From the NCBI GenBank assembly GCA_965205055.1, contig OZ242030.1, forward strand, positions 4,464,001 to 4,528,000: DNA of 64,000 bases, written 5' to 3'. Source of the stretch: CBDBBY01 sp965205055 (GTDB lineage Bacteria > Pseudomonadota > Alphaproteobacteria > Rhodobacterales > Rhodobacteraceae). Positions 8,423-17,274 of this stretch are shown piece after piece (the first letter of the stretch is position 1; each line of letters begins with the position of its first letter). The notes beneath the pieces are model-generated. The model did not search any database and was not told the origin of the DNA. It saw only the letters and a program-made list of their open reading frames with translations. The position numbers and the translations under genes were made by a program.

Positions 8423-9143
8423 GATTTGAATTCCAAGCTTCAGAGGCTTGATTCTCGGCCGCCGGAAATATCGCCATGACTCCGTCAACTTCGCCGCCGA
8501 ACATGGACAGAAATTCCTGGGACTTGGCGACTTTGCTCGGAGGTCCTTGGCAAACGATCCGCTTGTTCATGCAAATGACCCTGTCCGCGTATGCGACGAG
8601 GATGTCCAGTTCATGACTTGTATTGAGCACGGCGCCGCCGGTCTCGGCTTTGAAATTGCGAATGATGCGGTAGAAGTCTCTGATTCCGTTCCGGTCCAGA
8701 GATTGAGTGGGCTCGTCCAGTACTAGGAGATCAGGCGAACCGAGGAGCGCGCGAGCAAGCAAAACTCTCTGCAATTGTCCGAAGGAAAGGGCATGCACTT
8801 GCCGCCGAGCAAGCGCGGACACCCCGGTCAGATCCTTGACTTCCTTTGCATTGCTGTCCGATGCGCTCGAGCGAAGTTTCAAAAATCGATCAACTGTCAT
8901 TGGCATGGTTTGATTCAAAGAAATGCGCTGCGGCAGATAGCCGATCTTCAAATTCGGAGATTTGGTCACAATGCCGGACGACGGCGCCGCCAGCCCGATG
9001 ATGAGCTTGAGCAATGTGGACTTGCCGGCGCCGTTCGGACCGACGAGCGTGACGATCTCGCCTTTCTCCACGGACAGCTCGATGTCCTCGAGCACGTTGC
9101 CGATAGGCAATGCCAAGCTGGCTCCATTGACGGAGATCAGCAC
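8412..9143 (-). CDS. znuC: Zinc ABC transporter ATP-binding protein (ZnuC-like)
   Basis: A 243-residue ABC ATPase. Walker A GPNGAGKST is near residues 35-43, the signature is LSFGQLQ (a variant of LSGGQ), and Walker B LLVLDEPTQSLD follows. The LPQR segment after the Q-loop and the C-terminal FGGEVDG are usual for ZnuC. The GTG start at 9143 overlaps the stop of a short upstream frame. With ZnuB it would power zinc uptake across the inner membrane. The Zur-like box at 9366-9382 suggests repression by zinc-loaded Zur. Confidence 0.85.
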   Translation of the reverse strand: MLISVNGASLALPIGNVLEDIELSVEKGEIVTLVGPNGAGKSTLLKLIIGLAAPSSGIVTKSPNLKIGYLPQRISLNQTMPMTVDRFLKLRSSASDSNAKEVKDLTGVSALARRQVHALSFGQLQRVLLARALLGSPDLLVLDEPTQSLDRNGIRDFYRIIRNFKAETGGAVLNTSHELDILVAYADRVICMNKRIVCQGPPSKVAKSQEFLSMFGGEVDGVMAIFPAAENQASEAWNSNHDH

Positions 9144-9334
9144 TTGTCCGCTCTGTTCCGAGTGTGAGGTCTAGTCGGAATCATTGAGTTGTCGGGCATT
9201 TGTTCTTTCAACGCAGTTTTGAAGATGGCCGTTCGAAGCTGACATTGTTCGAATGCAACTCTTCGCAATTCCTCAACTTTTCGAAGTTCAGCGCATTCAC
9301 GCCTTCGGAATGCCGCCGACGATCCAGCCAACAA
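9137..9334 (-). CDS. Small hypothetical ORF upstream of znuC
   Basis: A 65-codon frame starting with TTG and overlapping the znuC start by 7 bases, lying between the Zur-like box and znuC. The product is charged, with no recognised domain. A still shorter frame (9297-9359, minus strand) would encode a 20-residue hydrophobic peptide beginning VLLILLHTVVGW. The coupling geometry is the only support for translation of either; both may be chance frames in the leader of the znuCB transcript. Confidence 0.25.
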   Translation of the reverse strand: MLAGSSAAFRRRECAELRKVEELRRVAFEQCQLRTAIFKTALKEQMPDNSMIPTRPHTRNRADKC

Positions 9335-9365
9335 CCGTATGCAGCAGGATCAGCAACACTATAGA

Positions 9366-9382
9366 ATGTTATAATATATCAC
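9366..9382 (-). promoter_or_regulatory. Zur-like operator
   Basis: ATGTTATAATATATCAC is an imperfect palindrome. The left half ATGTTATA matches the alphaproteobacterial Zur box, and the right half differs from perfect symmetry at two positions. It stands about 220 bases upstream of znuC with no other gene close by. This supports zinc-responsive repression of znuCB. Promoter elements around it cannot be assigned firmly. Confidence 0.55.
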
Positions 9383-9597
9383 AACTCAATTTGAGATTGG
9401 GTAGTTTGCAAGAATCAGCGGCAATCAGACGGATGCCGATGATTGCGCCGGGACGGGCGGACGTCGAAATCAATGCGTCATGCCATTGACGCAATAACGC
9501 CGCTTGGTCTGAGGCCGCATTCGAGAAACCGACAGGGTCGAAATTCGGCGTTTGCGGGAATTGCTAGGCCATAATCCCGAGTCCGCGTTGCCCGCAC

Positions 9598-11262
9598 TCA
9601 ACGATCACTTTCCTCCCAGCGCGGATTGATCCACGGCTTTCGATCATCCGGAGGAAGAGCCGGCTTGCCGAGGATGTGGTCCGATGCCTTCTCTCCCACC
9701 AAAATCGAAGGCGCGTTGAGATTGCCGTAAGTGATGCGCGGGAAGATCGAGCTGTCCGCAACGCGCAGCCTTTCCACGCCGATAACTTTGCAGGCCGGAT
9801 CCACCACGGCGAGATCGTCGTCGGCTGCACCCATTCTGCAAGTCCCGCACGGATGATAGGCGCTCTCGGCGTGTTTCCGGATGAAGTCGTCCAGCTCTTC
9901 GTCGGACCGGCAGCCGGATCCGGGCGAAATCTCTTCGCCGCGATACGGATCCATCGCGCGTTGCGCAAATACTTCGCGAACAACTCGGATGCCGTGCCTG
10001 AAGTCCCGCCAGTCGTCTTCGTTCGACATGTAGTTGAATCGAATCGATGGCGATTCTTCCGGATTTGCGGACTTCAGCGCCACGCGGCCTCGGGACTTCG
10101 AGCGCATCGGACCGACGTGCGCTTGATACCCGTGCCCGCCTGCCGCGGATTTGCCGTCGTAGCTTACGGCGATAGGCAAGAAATGGATTTGAATGTCAGG
10201 GTATTGGACGCCGGACCGAGAGCGAATGAACGCTCCGCTCTCGAAATGATTCGATGCGCCCGGACCCGATCCGAACAGCAGCCATTGGACGGCGGTCCTA
10301 GCGCGACCCGCAAGGTTCCAGTATTTGTGCAGCGTTATAGGGAGTTTGCACGCTTGCTGCATGTAGACTTCCAGATGATCCTGAAGGTTCGCTCCAACGC
10401 CCCTCCGATCGCTCACAACCTCGATCCCGAGTTCCTGAAGATGCGAACCGGGTCCGATCCCGGAAAGCATCAGCAGCTTGGGCGAATTTATCGATGAAGC
10501 CGAAACGATGACTTCGCGCCTTGCCCGTACGACCTCTTTGGCCCCGCCGCGCTCGATTTCCACTCCCGCCGCGCGTCCTTCTTCAATGAGCACGCGGCGA
10601 GCAAAGCCTCGAAGCAGGTCAGCATTGCTGCGCCTGAGCGCGGGCTTGAGGTATGCGTTCGCCGTCGACCACCTCTGGCCCTTCCAGATCGTTCTGTCGA
10701 AGGGGCCGAATCCTTCCTGCTTTTCGCCGTTGTAGTCCGGAGTCGTTTCGAATCCTGCCTGCTCTCCTGCCGATTCAAAGGACGAGAACAAAGGGTTGTC
10801 CAACTTTCCGCGCGTCACATGGAGCGGGCCGCCGGACCCGCGCCAACTGCGGTCGCCGCCCCCGTCGGCGCCGTGCCAAGCTTCCATCCTCATGAAATAA
10901 GGAAGAACGTCGCGGTAGGCCCAGCCGGCGGCCCCCAGCGCTTCCCACCCGTCGAAATCCATCGCGTGGCCTCGAACGTAAACCATGCCGTTGACGGACG
11001 ACGACCCGCCCACGACTTTGCCGCGGGGGCATGCAAGCTTGCGCCCTCCCAGCCCCGGTTCCGGCTCGGTTGCGAATCCCCAATCGTAACGCCGCATGTT
11101 CATCGGATAGGACAGGGCGGCGGGCATCTGGATGAACGGGCCGAAATCCGAAACTCCGCATTCCAGAACCAGCACCGAAGTCTTCGGGTCTTCCGAAAGG
11201 CGCGATGCGATCACGGAACCGGCGCTGCCGGATCCGATTACGATGAAGTCGGCTTCATGCAT
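9598..11262 (-). CDS. GMC-family FAD oxidoreductase, choline dehydrogenase-like
   Basis: A 554-residue protein with the full GMC layout. It has the N-terminal dinucleotide fold IVIGSGSAGSVIASRLSE, the first GMC signature GKVVGGSSSVNGMVYVRG near residues 80-98, the second signature SSINSPKLLMLSGIGP, and a C-terminal active site with HPCGTCRMG (catalytic His) and NLNAPS (Asn). Such enzymes oxidise alcohols with FAD; close relatives are annotated BetA (choline to betaine aldehyde). No betB, betI or choline transporter lies beside it, so choline is only one possible substrate. Confidence 0.82.
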   Translation of the reverse strand: MHEADFIVIGSGSAGSVIASRLSEDPKTSVLVLECGVSDFGPFIQMPAALSYPMNMRRYDWGFATEPEPGLGGRKLACPRGKVVGGSSSVNGMVYVRGHAMDFDGWEALGAAGWAYRDVLPYFMRMEAWHGADGGGDRSWRGSGGPLHVTRGKLDNPLFSSFESAGEQAGFETTPDYNGEKQEGFGPFDRTIWKGQRWSTANAYLKPALRRSNADLLRGFARRVLIEEGRAAGVEIERGGAKEVVRARREVIVSASSINSPKLLMLSGIGPGSHLQELGIEVVSDRRGVGANLQDHLEVYMQQACKLPITLHKYWNLAGRARTAVQWLLFGSGPGASNHFESGAFIRSRSGVQYPDIQIHFLPIAVSYDGKSAAGGHGYQAHVGPMRSKSRGRVALKSANPEESPSIRFNYMSNEDDWRDFRHGIRVVREVFAQRAMDPYRGEEISPGSGCRSDEELDDFIRKHAESAYHPCGTCRMGAADDDLAVVDPACKVIGVERLRVADSSIFPRITYGNLNAPSILVGEKASDHILGKPALPPDDRKPWINPRWEESDR

Positions 11263-11598
11263 GGATCATGTTCGCTTCCATTCCGGTGAATGGGACAAAA
11301 TGAGCGTTTCTTCCGCCGAATTCCGCGGCCGCCGCCCGGAGCCGTATTACTTCAAAAGGTGCGCCATCGAAAGTTCACCGCCGAGACGGGCGCTGCATCG
11401 TCGCGAGCATCCGGACGACTCCACGCGGAAGCCATCTGCCAAGCGATACAGCGGCGCAACCAAATTTGAACATGGAATCTTTGCTTTCAGCCGGAACTAA
11501 GCCTTGCGCTTTGCACGAATTGGGAATTAAAGACGATGCGGCCGCCAAATCTCCGGCGTCCGCCGCATGTTCCCACTCCTGCGCGCAGCTCCCAGCAT
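11263..11598. other. Intergenic region between divergent genes
   Basis: About 335 bases separate the GMC oxidoreductase (minus) from the TauE-type permease (plus). It must hold both promoters, but I see no confident boxes, repeats or short gene. An upstream ATG at 11536 could extend the permease by 21 residues of basic, proline-rich sequence, which looks non-coding. Confidence 0.4.
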
Positions 11599-12513
11599 AT
11601 GCAGATCTACCTGCCAATTGCCGAAGTGTCAGTAAACGCATTCCTATTGCTCGGTCTCGGCGGGTTGGTAGGAATATTGTCGGGAATGTTCGGGGTCGGG
11701 GGCGGATTTCTCATGACGCCTCTGCTGTTCTTCATCGGCATTCCTCCGCCGGTTGCGGTCGCGACCGAAGCAAATCAGATCGTCGCCTCCTCGTTCTCCG
11801 GCGCGCTTGCCCATTACAAACGGAAGACCGTCGATCTGCAGATGGGGCTGGTGCTCCTTTTCGGCGGCATAATCGGCTCGGCCTTGGGCGTTCAAGCATT
11901 CGCGGAACTGAAAGCGATAGGACAGGTCGATCTGATCGTCCGGCTTTGCTACGTGCTTTTCCTCGGCGTCATCGGCATTTTGATGTTCGTCGAAAGCGCG
12001 CGGGCGATCCGGAGGTCGCGCGAAAAGACCGCAGCTCGCAAGCTGCACAAGCACAATTGGGTGCACGGCCTCCCCTTCAAGATGAAGTTCCGGACCTCGG
12101 GCCTTTACATCAGCGCCATACCGCCGCTCGCGATAGGCATGATCGTCGGCGTTCTTGCTGCGATCATGGGCGTAGGCGGCGGCTTCATCATGGTTCCGGC
12201 GATGATTTACATCATCGGAATGCCGACGAAAGTCGTCATCGGAACCTCGTTGTTCCAGATCGTGTTCGTCACCGCATTCACGACCGTCATGCATGCCACG
12301 ACGAATTTCGCAGTGGACATCGTGCTCGCGGTGCTGCTTTTCATCGGCGGCGTCATAGGCGCCCAGGTCGGAACCAGGATCGGCGTCAAGCTGCCCGCGG
12401 AGCAGCTCAGGATATTGCTCGCTCTGCTCGTGCTCGGGGTGTGCGGCAAACTGGCCTTTGATTTGCTCGCGCAGCCGGCGGAGCTGTACTCGGTCGGAGG
12501 CGGAACGGAATGA
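11599..12513 (+). CDS. TauE/SafE family sulfite/anion exporter
   Basis: A 304-residue polytopic membrane protein. The typical family repeat GLGGLVGILSGMFGVGGGFLMTPLL occurs in the N-terminal half and is echoed by GMIVGVLAAIMGVGGGFIMVPAM in the second half. Eight or nine membrane spans are visible. The family exports sulfite, sulfoacetate or other small anions. ATG at 11599 starts immediately before the first hydrophobic span. The stop overlaps the next gene (TIGR02186), a partner found constantly beside this permease subgroup in Alphaproteobacteria. Substrate cannot be told. Confidence 0.85.
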   Translation: MQIYLPIAEVSVNAFLLLGLGGLVGILSGMFGVGGGFLMTPLLFFIGIPPPVAVATEANQIVASSFSGALAHYKRKTVDLQMGLVLLFGGIIGSALGVQAFAELKAIGQVDLIVRLCYVLFLGVIGILMFVESARAIRRSREKTAARKLHKHNWVHGLPFKMKFRTSGLYISAIPPLAIGMIVGVLAAIMGVGGGFIMVPAMIYIIGMPTKVVIGTSLFQIVFVTAFTTVMHATTNFAVDIVLAVLLFIGGVIGAQVGTRIGVKLPAEQLRILLALLVLGVCGKLAFDLLAQPAELYSVGGGTE

Positions 12514-13274
12514 TTCCGAGATTTCTCGCCGCACTGGCTGCGTTGTTCGCGACGGCCGCGAGCGCCGATGAAGAGATCATCGCCGCGCTCAGCCAGAACC
12601 GGGTCTCCATCACGGCGAATTTCGACGGCTCGGAAATCTTCGTTTACGGCGCGGTGAAGCGCGATGCGCCTGCCCGGGACGGCGAACCTCTGCACGCGAT
12701 CGTGACCGTTGCCGGGCCCATGGAGCCGGTGCTGGTCAGGCGGAAGCGTAGAATGTTCGGCATTTGGGTCAATTTGGATGCGGTCGAGATCGACTTGGCT
12801 CCGTCGTTCTATGCCGTCGCGACATCCGGCGGGCCGCTGACGGACATTCTGGCGGAAACAGAAGATCTTAGGCACAAGATCAGCGTCGAGAGGCTGATCA
12901 GATCCGTAGGCGCGCCGCAATCCATCATGGATTCGCAGCAGTTCACGGACGCGCTCATCCGCATCCGCGAGCGAATGGAGCTTTATTCATCGGCCCCGGT
13001 GAAGATTGACTTCCAAGAGGAGACGCTCATCGGCACGCGCATCGCACTGCCCGCAAATCTGCTGGAGGGAGATTATACGGTTCGGCTTTTCCTCGTGCGC
13101 GACGGACGGATCGTCGACAAGGAGGAAACCGGGATCTTCGTAAGGAAGGTCGGGCTTCAGCGCTGGATTTTCGCCTTGGCCCATCAGCAGCCGCTCGCCT
13201 ATGGCGCGCTGTGCGTCTTGCTTGCAGTATTTGCCGGATGGTTTGCTTCCGTCGCATTCAGACGAAGGGTTTGA
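12510..13274 (+). CDS. TIGR02186 family membrane-anchored protein (Alph_Pro_TM)
   Basis: A 254-residue protein with an N-terminal signal peptide (cleavage about residue 19, ATAASADEE). A periplasmic beta-rich domain with SQNRVSITANFDGSEIFVYGA follows, and there is one C-terminal membrane span just before a basic tail AFRRRV. This matches PF09608/TIGR02186, an alphaproteobacterial family of unknown function. Overlap of 4 bases with the TauE-type gene indicates coupled translation, so it is probably a periplasmic partner of that exporter. Confidence 0.82.
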   Translation: MIPRFLAALAALFATAASADEEIIAALSQNRVSITANFDGSEIFVYGAVKRDAPARDGEPLHAIVTVAGPMEPVLVRRKRRMFGIWVNLDAVEIDLAPSFYAVATSGGPLTDILAETEDLRHKISVERLIRSVGAPQSIMDSQQFTDALIRIRERMELYSSAPVKIDFQEETLIGTRIALPANLLEGDYTVRLFLVRDGRIVDKEETGIFVRKVGLQRWIFALAHQQPLAYGALCVLLAVFAGWFASVAFRRRV

Positions 13275-13426
13275 ATCCGTCGGGCGCCTACGCGCGAAGG
13301 TTCCGCAATTTGGCGTAGCGCGGGCCCGTCGATCTCCAATCCTGCTTTGCCTCGCGGCCGATCTTGCAATACCGTCGAATGCTGTCAGTTTTGCGGTTCT
13401 TTCTGCGAAGCGGCCTCCGTCCCGGA

Positions 13427-14845
13427 ATGAACCGAATTGTTGCAACTCATGCTCTGGTCAGCGCATTTGCTCTGGCGGCGACTGCGCGACAGGCCGCCGC
13501 TCATGCGACGGAACAGAGTTTTGTCTTGCTGCTCCCGACAGAGCTTTACACTGCGGCAGGGGTTGGCGCGGTCGTACTGACTGTGGTTGCGCTTGCCTTG
13601 ATTCCGCCCAAGATGACGCTTCGAATTTTCGCGACCGTGGATCGGTCTCGCCGACCGCTGCGGCGGCATGTCGGAACCGCAATAAGCTTGGCATCTCTGG
13701 CCTTTTTCGTCTGCTTGCTGATTTTGGGATTCGCGGGGCCGCGCGATCCGCTGCACAACCCTCTGCCGCTGTTCGTCTGGACGATCTGGTGGATCCTGAT
13801 GCCGGTCATCCAAGCGGTGTTCGGGGACGTTTGGAAGGTTTTGAATCCCTGGACCGGCCTTTATGATCTGCTGCCCCGCGCAGCATCGGGCCGCGCGCGC
13901 GCAAAGCTGCCGGAAACATTCGGCGCCTGGCCCGGCGTCATGACTCTGTTCGGGTTTGCGTCGTTCACGCTTGCATATCCCGCGCCGGACGATCCGGACC
14001 GCTTGGCGTGGTTCGCGGCAGGCTATTGGGCATTCACTTTCGCGGGGATGGTTGCGTTCGGCAAGGACGAGTGGTTGTCGAGGTGCGAGTGCTTGACGAT
14101 GCTGCTCGGATATTTCGCCAGGCTTGCGCCTGTCCGGGCGGAAGACGAATCGCTCCGAATCGGAGTGCCGGGATGGAAGATTTGCCAATCGCCTCCTGCG
14201 GAATTCGGAGCCGCCGTGTTCGCGTTGGCCCTGCTTGCAGTCGGCAGTTTCGACGGATTGAACGAAACATTCTGGTGGCTGGCTCGGCTCGACATCAATC
14301 CGCTCGAGTTTCCGGGGCGTTCAGCCGTTGTCATTCAAACCGTCTTCGGAATCGCTTTTGCGATCATGCTGCTGTCCGCGGTGTTCGTCGGCTGCGTTTG
14401 GGCAGGGCACAGGCTTGCCGGACCGGATGCTTCGGAGGGAACGACATTGCCGGTCTGCATCGGGCGATTCGCATTGTCCATTCTTCCGATCGCGCTCGGC
14501 TATCACTTCGCCCACTACCTGACTTCGTTCATGGTCAACGGGCAATACGCCATTGCCGCCGCGTCGGACCCGCTCGATTCAGGCCGCGACCTGCTCGGTC
14601 TCGGCGCCTTCAGCGTGACCACCGGGTTCTTCAACACTCTGGCCACGGTACGGATGATTTGGCTTGCGCAGTGCGTTGCCGTCGTCCTCGGGCATATCTT
14701 CGCGGTTCTGCTTGCGCATGCTATCGCCGTCGACCTTTACGGCAGGGCGCGGAGTGCTGCCGCCAGCCAAATCCCGCTCGCTGCGCTCATGGTTCTATAT
14801 ACTTTGTTCAGCCTTTGGCTCCTCGCATCGCCGCGCGGCGCTTGA
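13427..14845 (+). CDS. Polytopic membrane protein of unknown function
   Basis: A 472-residue protein with a signal-like N-terminus ending in AAAHATEQSF and about eleven or twelve hydrophobic spans. Aromatic-rich loops such as LFVWTIWWILMPVIQ and FGDVWKVLNPWTGLYDLLP stand out, as does a paired histidine stretch GYHFAHYLTSFMVNGQY. Related proteins are sometimes labelled fenitrothion hydrolase, but I see no hydrolase motif, and that label may be a transfer error. ATG at 13427 is chosen because it opens the hydrophobic leader; ATG at 13379 would add 16 basic residues. It follows the TauE/TIGR02186 pair by about 150 bases on the same strand. Confidence 0.65.
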   Translation: MNRIVATHALVSAFALAATARQAAAHATEQSFVLLLPTELYTAAGVGAVVLTVVALALIPPKMTLRIFATVDRSRRPLRRHVGTAISLASLAFFVCLLILGFAGPRDPLHNPLPLFVWTIWWILMPVIQAVFGDVWKVLNPWTGLYDLLPRAASGRARAKLPETFGAWPGVMTLFGFASFTLAYPAPDDPDRLAWFAAGYWAFTFAGMVAFGKDEWLSRCECLTMLLGYFARLAPVRAEDESLRIGVPGWKICQSPPAEFGAAVFALALLAVGSFDGLNETFWWLARLDINPLEFPGRSAVVIQTVFGIAFAIMLLSAVFVGCVWAGHRLAGPDASEGTTLPVCIGRFALSILPIALGYHFAHYLTSFMVNGQYAIAAASDPLDSGRDLLGLGAFSVTTGFFNTLATVRMIWLAQCVAVVLGHIFAVLLAHAIAVDLYGRARSAAASQIPLAALMVLYTLFSLWLLASPRGA

Positions 14846-14969
14846 ATTGACCCGAAGCGAGGCGAATGAATGCCGACCCCAAACAAAAACTGGACATTGG
14901 AGCGAGTCCGATACAAACTTTCTCCAGCGAAATCGCTCACGCACTTCTGCAAGCATTGAGGAGGCCAAC

Positions 14970-16250
14970 ATGGAAAACGACAGCATTTCGAATATCAGCC
15001 GGCGTGCGGCATTGAAGACGATCGGTGCGGGCGCGGCCGTCGGCGCGGGATTGACCCGCTTCGCCCAAGCCCAAAGCTCGGAGCCGATCCGAATCGGCTT
15101 CCAAGTGCACCGTACGGGCATCGGCGCCGCGTACGGTCGCTGGTACGACCGGACAACTCAAGCCGCCGCCATGAAGATCAACGACGAAGGCGGGATCAAC
15201 GGGCGTCCTGTCGAAATCATTGCCGAAGACGACGGAACCGATCCAAAGCGCGGAGCGGAGGTGGTCGAAAAATTCGCGACGCAGCACAATTGCGACATCG
15301 CGTTCGGCACGCTGTTCAGCCACGTCGTGATCGGAGCGGCGCCGCGCGCCGGCGAACTGAAGATTCCTTATTTCGTGGTATCCGAAGGACACCATGTCGC
15401 CAGCGGAATGCTCAACCGGTACACGCTTCAGCCCGGCATCACCGACGTGAAGAGCCAATCGCTCTCGATGGCTCCGTTCGTGGAAGCGAATCTCGGCAAG
15501 AAGGTGACGATGATGTTTCCGGACTATGCGTTCGGATACGACCACCGCGACAATTTCCCTCCGGCCTTCGAGGCGCTGGGCGGGCAGGTCGTGGCGAAGA
15601 TCGCAATCCCGCCGACCGAGACTTCGTTCACCCGCTATTTTCCGAACATTCCGCGCGAGACGGAAGTCATCTATCATGTGATGGTCGGGCCCGCGGTGCT
15701 CACCTTCGTGAAGGAGCTGGGCGAGTTTTTCGGGCCGAACAAGCCGGAACTGTTCGGTTTCATCGACAGCCTGGAGGCGGTGGACGTCAGCAGCCCCGGC
15801 CTTGAGTTCCTTGACGGGACCTATTTCTGGGAGGGGTACCCTCGGTACGCGCAAGCCGGGCAAGCGGATTTCGAGACGGCCTATCGATCGGCGGTAGGGG
15901 TGGATGCCAACGGCGCATCGGTTTCCGATAGCCGCGACGTCTCCACCTACGGCCACATGTTCGGATGCTGGGAGACGCTGCACGTCGTGAAGGCGGCGAT
16001 GGAGGCGGCGGACTATCAAGGACCTGCCGACAGGCCCGCCCTGATTGAAGCCGTGGAATCGATGACGGATTTGCCTCATTCAATTCGTCACCCGCAAGGC
16101 GCCAAGGTCTTCAACGGCCGTACCCACCAAGTGTTCGGACACCAGTACATCACGAAGCTTTCCGAAGGCAGGCTGGATCTCGTGCACACGACATCGATTG
16201 AAGACACCTTCTACGACGACGAAACCGATTACACGACTCAGATGCTCTAG
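14970..16250 (+). CDS. ABC transporter substrate-binding protein, Tat-exported, branched-chain/urea type
   Basis: A 426-residue periplasmic binding protein of the Peripla_BP_6 type. It has a twin-arginine leader SRRAALKTIGAGAAVGAG around residues 10-27, so it is exported folded. The mature part has the familiar AAAMKINDEGGINGRPVEIIAEDDGTDPKRG and VVSEGHHVASG segments, where such proteins bind the ligand amino or amide group. AGGAGG lies just upstream of ATG 14970. It heads a five-gene importer operon (livHMGF follow). The ligand cannot be predicted; it may be an amide or a heterocyclic acid, given the neighbouring catabolic genes. Confidence 0.85.
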   Translation: MENDSISNISRRAALKTIGAGAAVGAGLTRFAQAQSSEPIRIGFQVHRTGIGAAYGRWYDRTTQAAAMKINDEGGINGRPVEIIAEDDGTDPKRGAEVVEKFATQHNCDIAFGTLFSHVVIGAAPRAGELKIPYFVVSEGHHVASGMLNRYTLQPGITDVKSQSLSMAPFVEANLGKKVTMMFPDYAFGYDHRDNFPPAFEALGGQVVAKIAIPPTETSFTRYFPNIPRETEVIYHVMVGPAVLTFVKELGEFFGPNKPELFGFIDSLEAVDVSSPGLEFLDGTYFWEGYPRYAQAGQADFETAYRSAVGVDANGASVSDSRDVSTYGHMFGCWETLHVVKAAMEAADYQGPADRPALIEAVESMTDLPHSIRHPQGAKVFNGRTHQVFGHQYITKLSEGRLDLVHTTSIEDTFYDDETDYTTQML

Positions 16251-16347
16251 AGCGGATCTGAATTCAGTGGAATCCTTTGTCCGCGTTTCCGCTTGAACCA
16301 AGTTTGCTCCGGAGCAGTTCGAACGGAACAGCCGATATTGGCGGAAG

Positions 16348-17274
16348 ATGGATTTCGGCCCGCATCTTTTCCTCGCGATCCTTGAAGGAGCGATAACGGC
16401 GGCGGTGATTTCACTCACCGCCGCCGGCTTGAGCATCGTTTTCGGGATCATGCGCGTGGTGAACGTGGCCCACGGCGAATTCTTCATGCTCGGCGCCGTG
16501 GCCGCGTGGTGGGTGACATCCGCTTTCGGCGGCCATCCGGCTGTCGGATTCGTGGCCGCTTTGATCATCGCGCCGGCTTTGGTGGCCGCGCTCGCCACGG
16601 GCGCGGACCGCCTTCTTCTGAGCAGGCTCGGATATGACCCGGAGCGCACGATCATGGCCACCATCGGGCTGCTCTACGTGCTGCAGCAAGCAACCCTCAT
16701 GACGTTCGGGCCGGATCCGAGGCCAGTTCAGCCTCCGTTCAATTCAAGGATTTCAATTCCCTGGCCGGAATTCAGCTCGTCCGGGCTGCAGCTTGTCTGG
16801 CCTTGGGGATTGGGGACGACGACTTACAAGTTGTTCGTCATCGCAGCGGCAATCGCAGTTCTGATTCTGCTTTGGATGGTGATTTCGCGGACCCGGTTCG
16901 GCCTTGTCATGCGCGCCACTCAGCTCGACCGGGAAATGGCGCTCGCCTTCGGAATTCCGGTTGATCGGGTCTATGCCGCAGTGTTCGGACTCGGAGCCGG
17001 AATCGCCGCGCTGGGCGCAGTGCTCATCGTGCCCGTCAAGCAAGCGCATTATCTAATGGGCGGCGACCCGCTGCTGCTTTCGTTCATCGCCGTGATCATC
17101 GGCGGATTGGGCAGCTTGCGAGGCACGGTCGCCGCGGCGGTCTTGATCGGCATGAGCGACGGAATTGTCTCGGTATTCTTTTCGCCGACGCTCGCGAAGA
17201 TACTGGCCACATTGCTGGTCGCATTCGTGCTGATCTTCAGGCCTCAGGGCTTGTTCGGGAGGCGAATCGCTTGA
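16348..17274 (+). CDS. livH: Branched-chain-type ABC transporter permease (LivH-like)
   Basis: A 308-residue inner-membrane permease. The N-terminus has AAVISLTAAGLSIVFGIMRVVNVAHGEFFMLGA, the signature opening of LivH proteins. The conserved cytoplasmic loop is seen in MRATQLDREMALAFGIPVDRVY, followed by the terminal RPQGLFG. About eight membrane spans. It overlaps the next permease gene by 4 bases. It would form one half of the translocation channel for the ligand of the upstream Tat-exported binding protein. Confidence 0.88.
   Translation: MDFGPHLFLAILEGAITAAVISLTAAGLSIVFGIMRVVNVAHGEFFMLGAVAAWWVTSAFGGHPAVGFVAALIIAPALVAALATGADRLLLSRLGYDPERTIMATIGLLYVLQQATLMTFGPDPRPVQPPFNSRISIPWPEFSSSGLQLVWPWGLGTTTYKLFVIAAAIAVLILLWMVISRTRFGLVMRATQLDREMALAFGIPVDRVYAAVFGLGAGIAALGAVLIVPVKQAHYLMGGDPLLLSFIAVIIGGLGSLRGTVAAAVLIGMSDGIVSVFFSPTLAKILATLLVAFVLIFRPQGLFGRRIA

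Noticed and set aside
13427..14845. Annotation as fenitrothion hydrolase
   Set aside because: Only a label seen on similar proteins; the sequence has no phosphotriesterase-type metal site and looks like a membrane transporter or redox protein.
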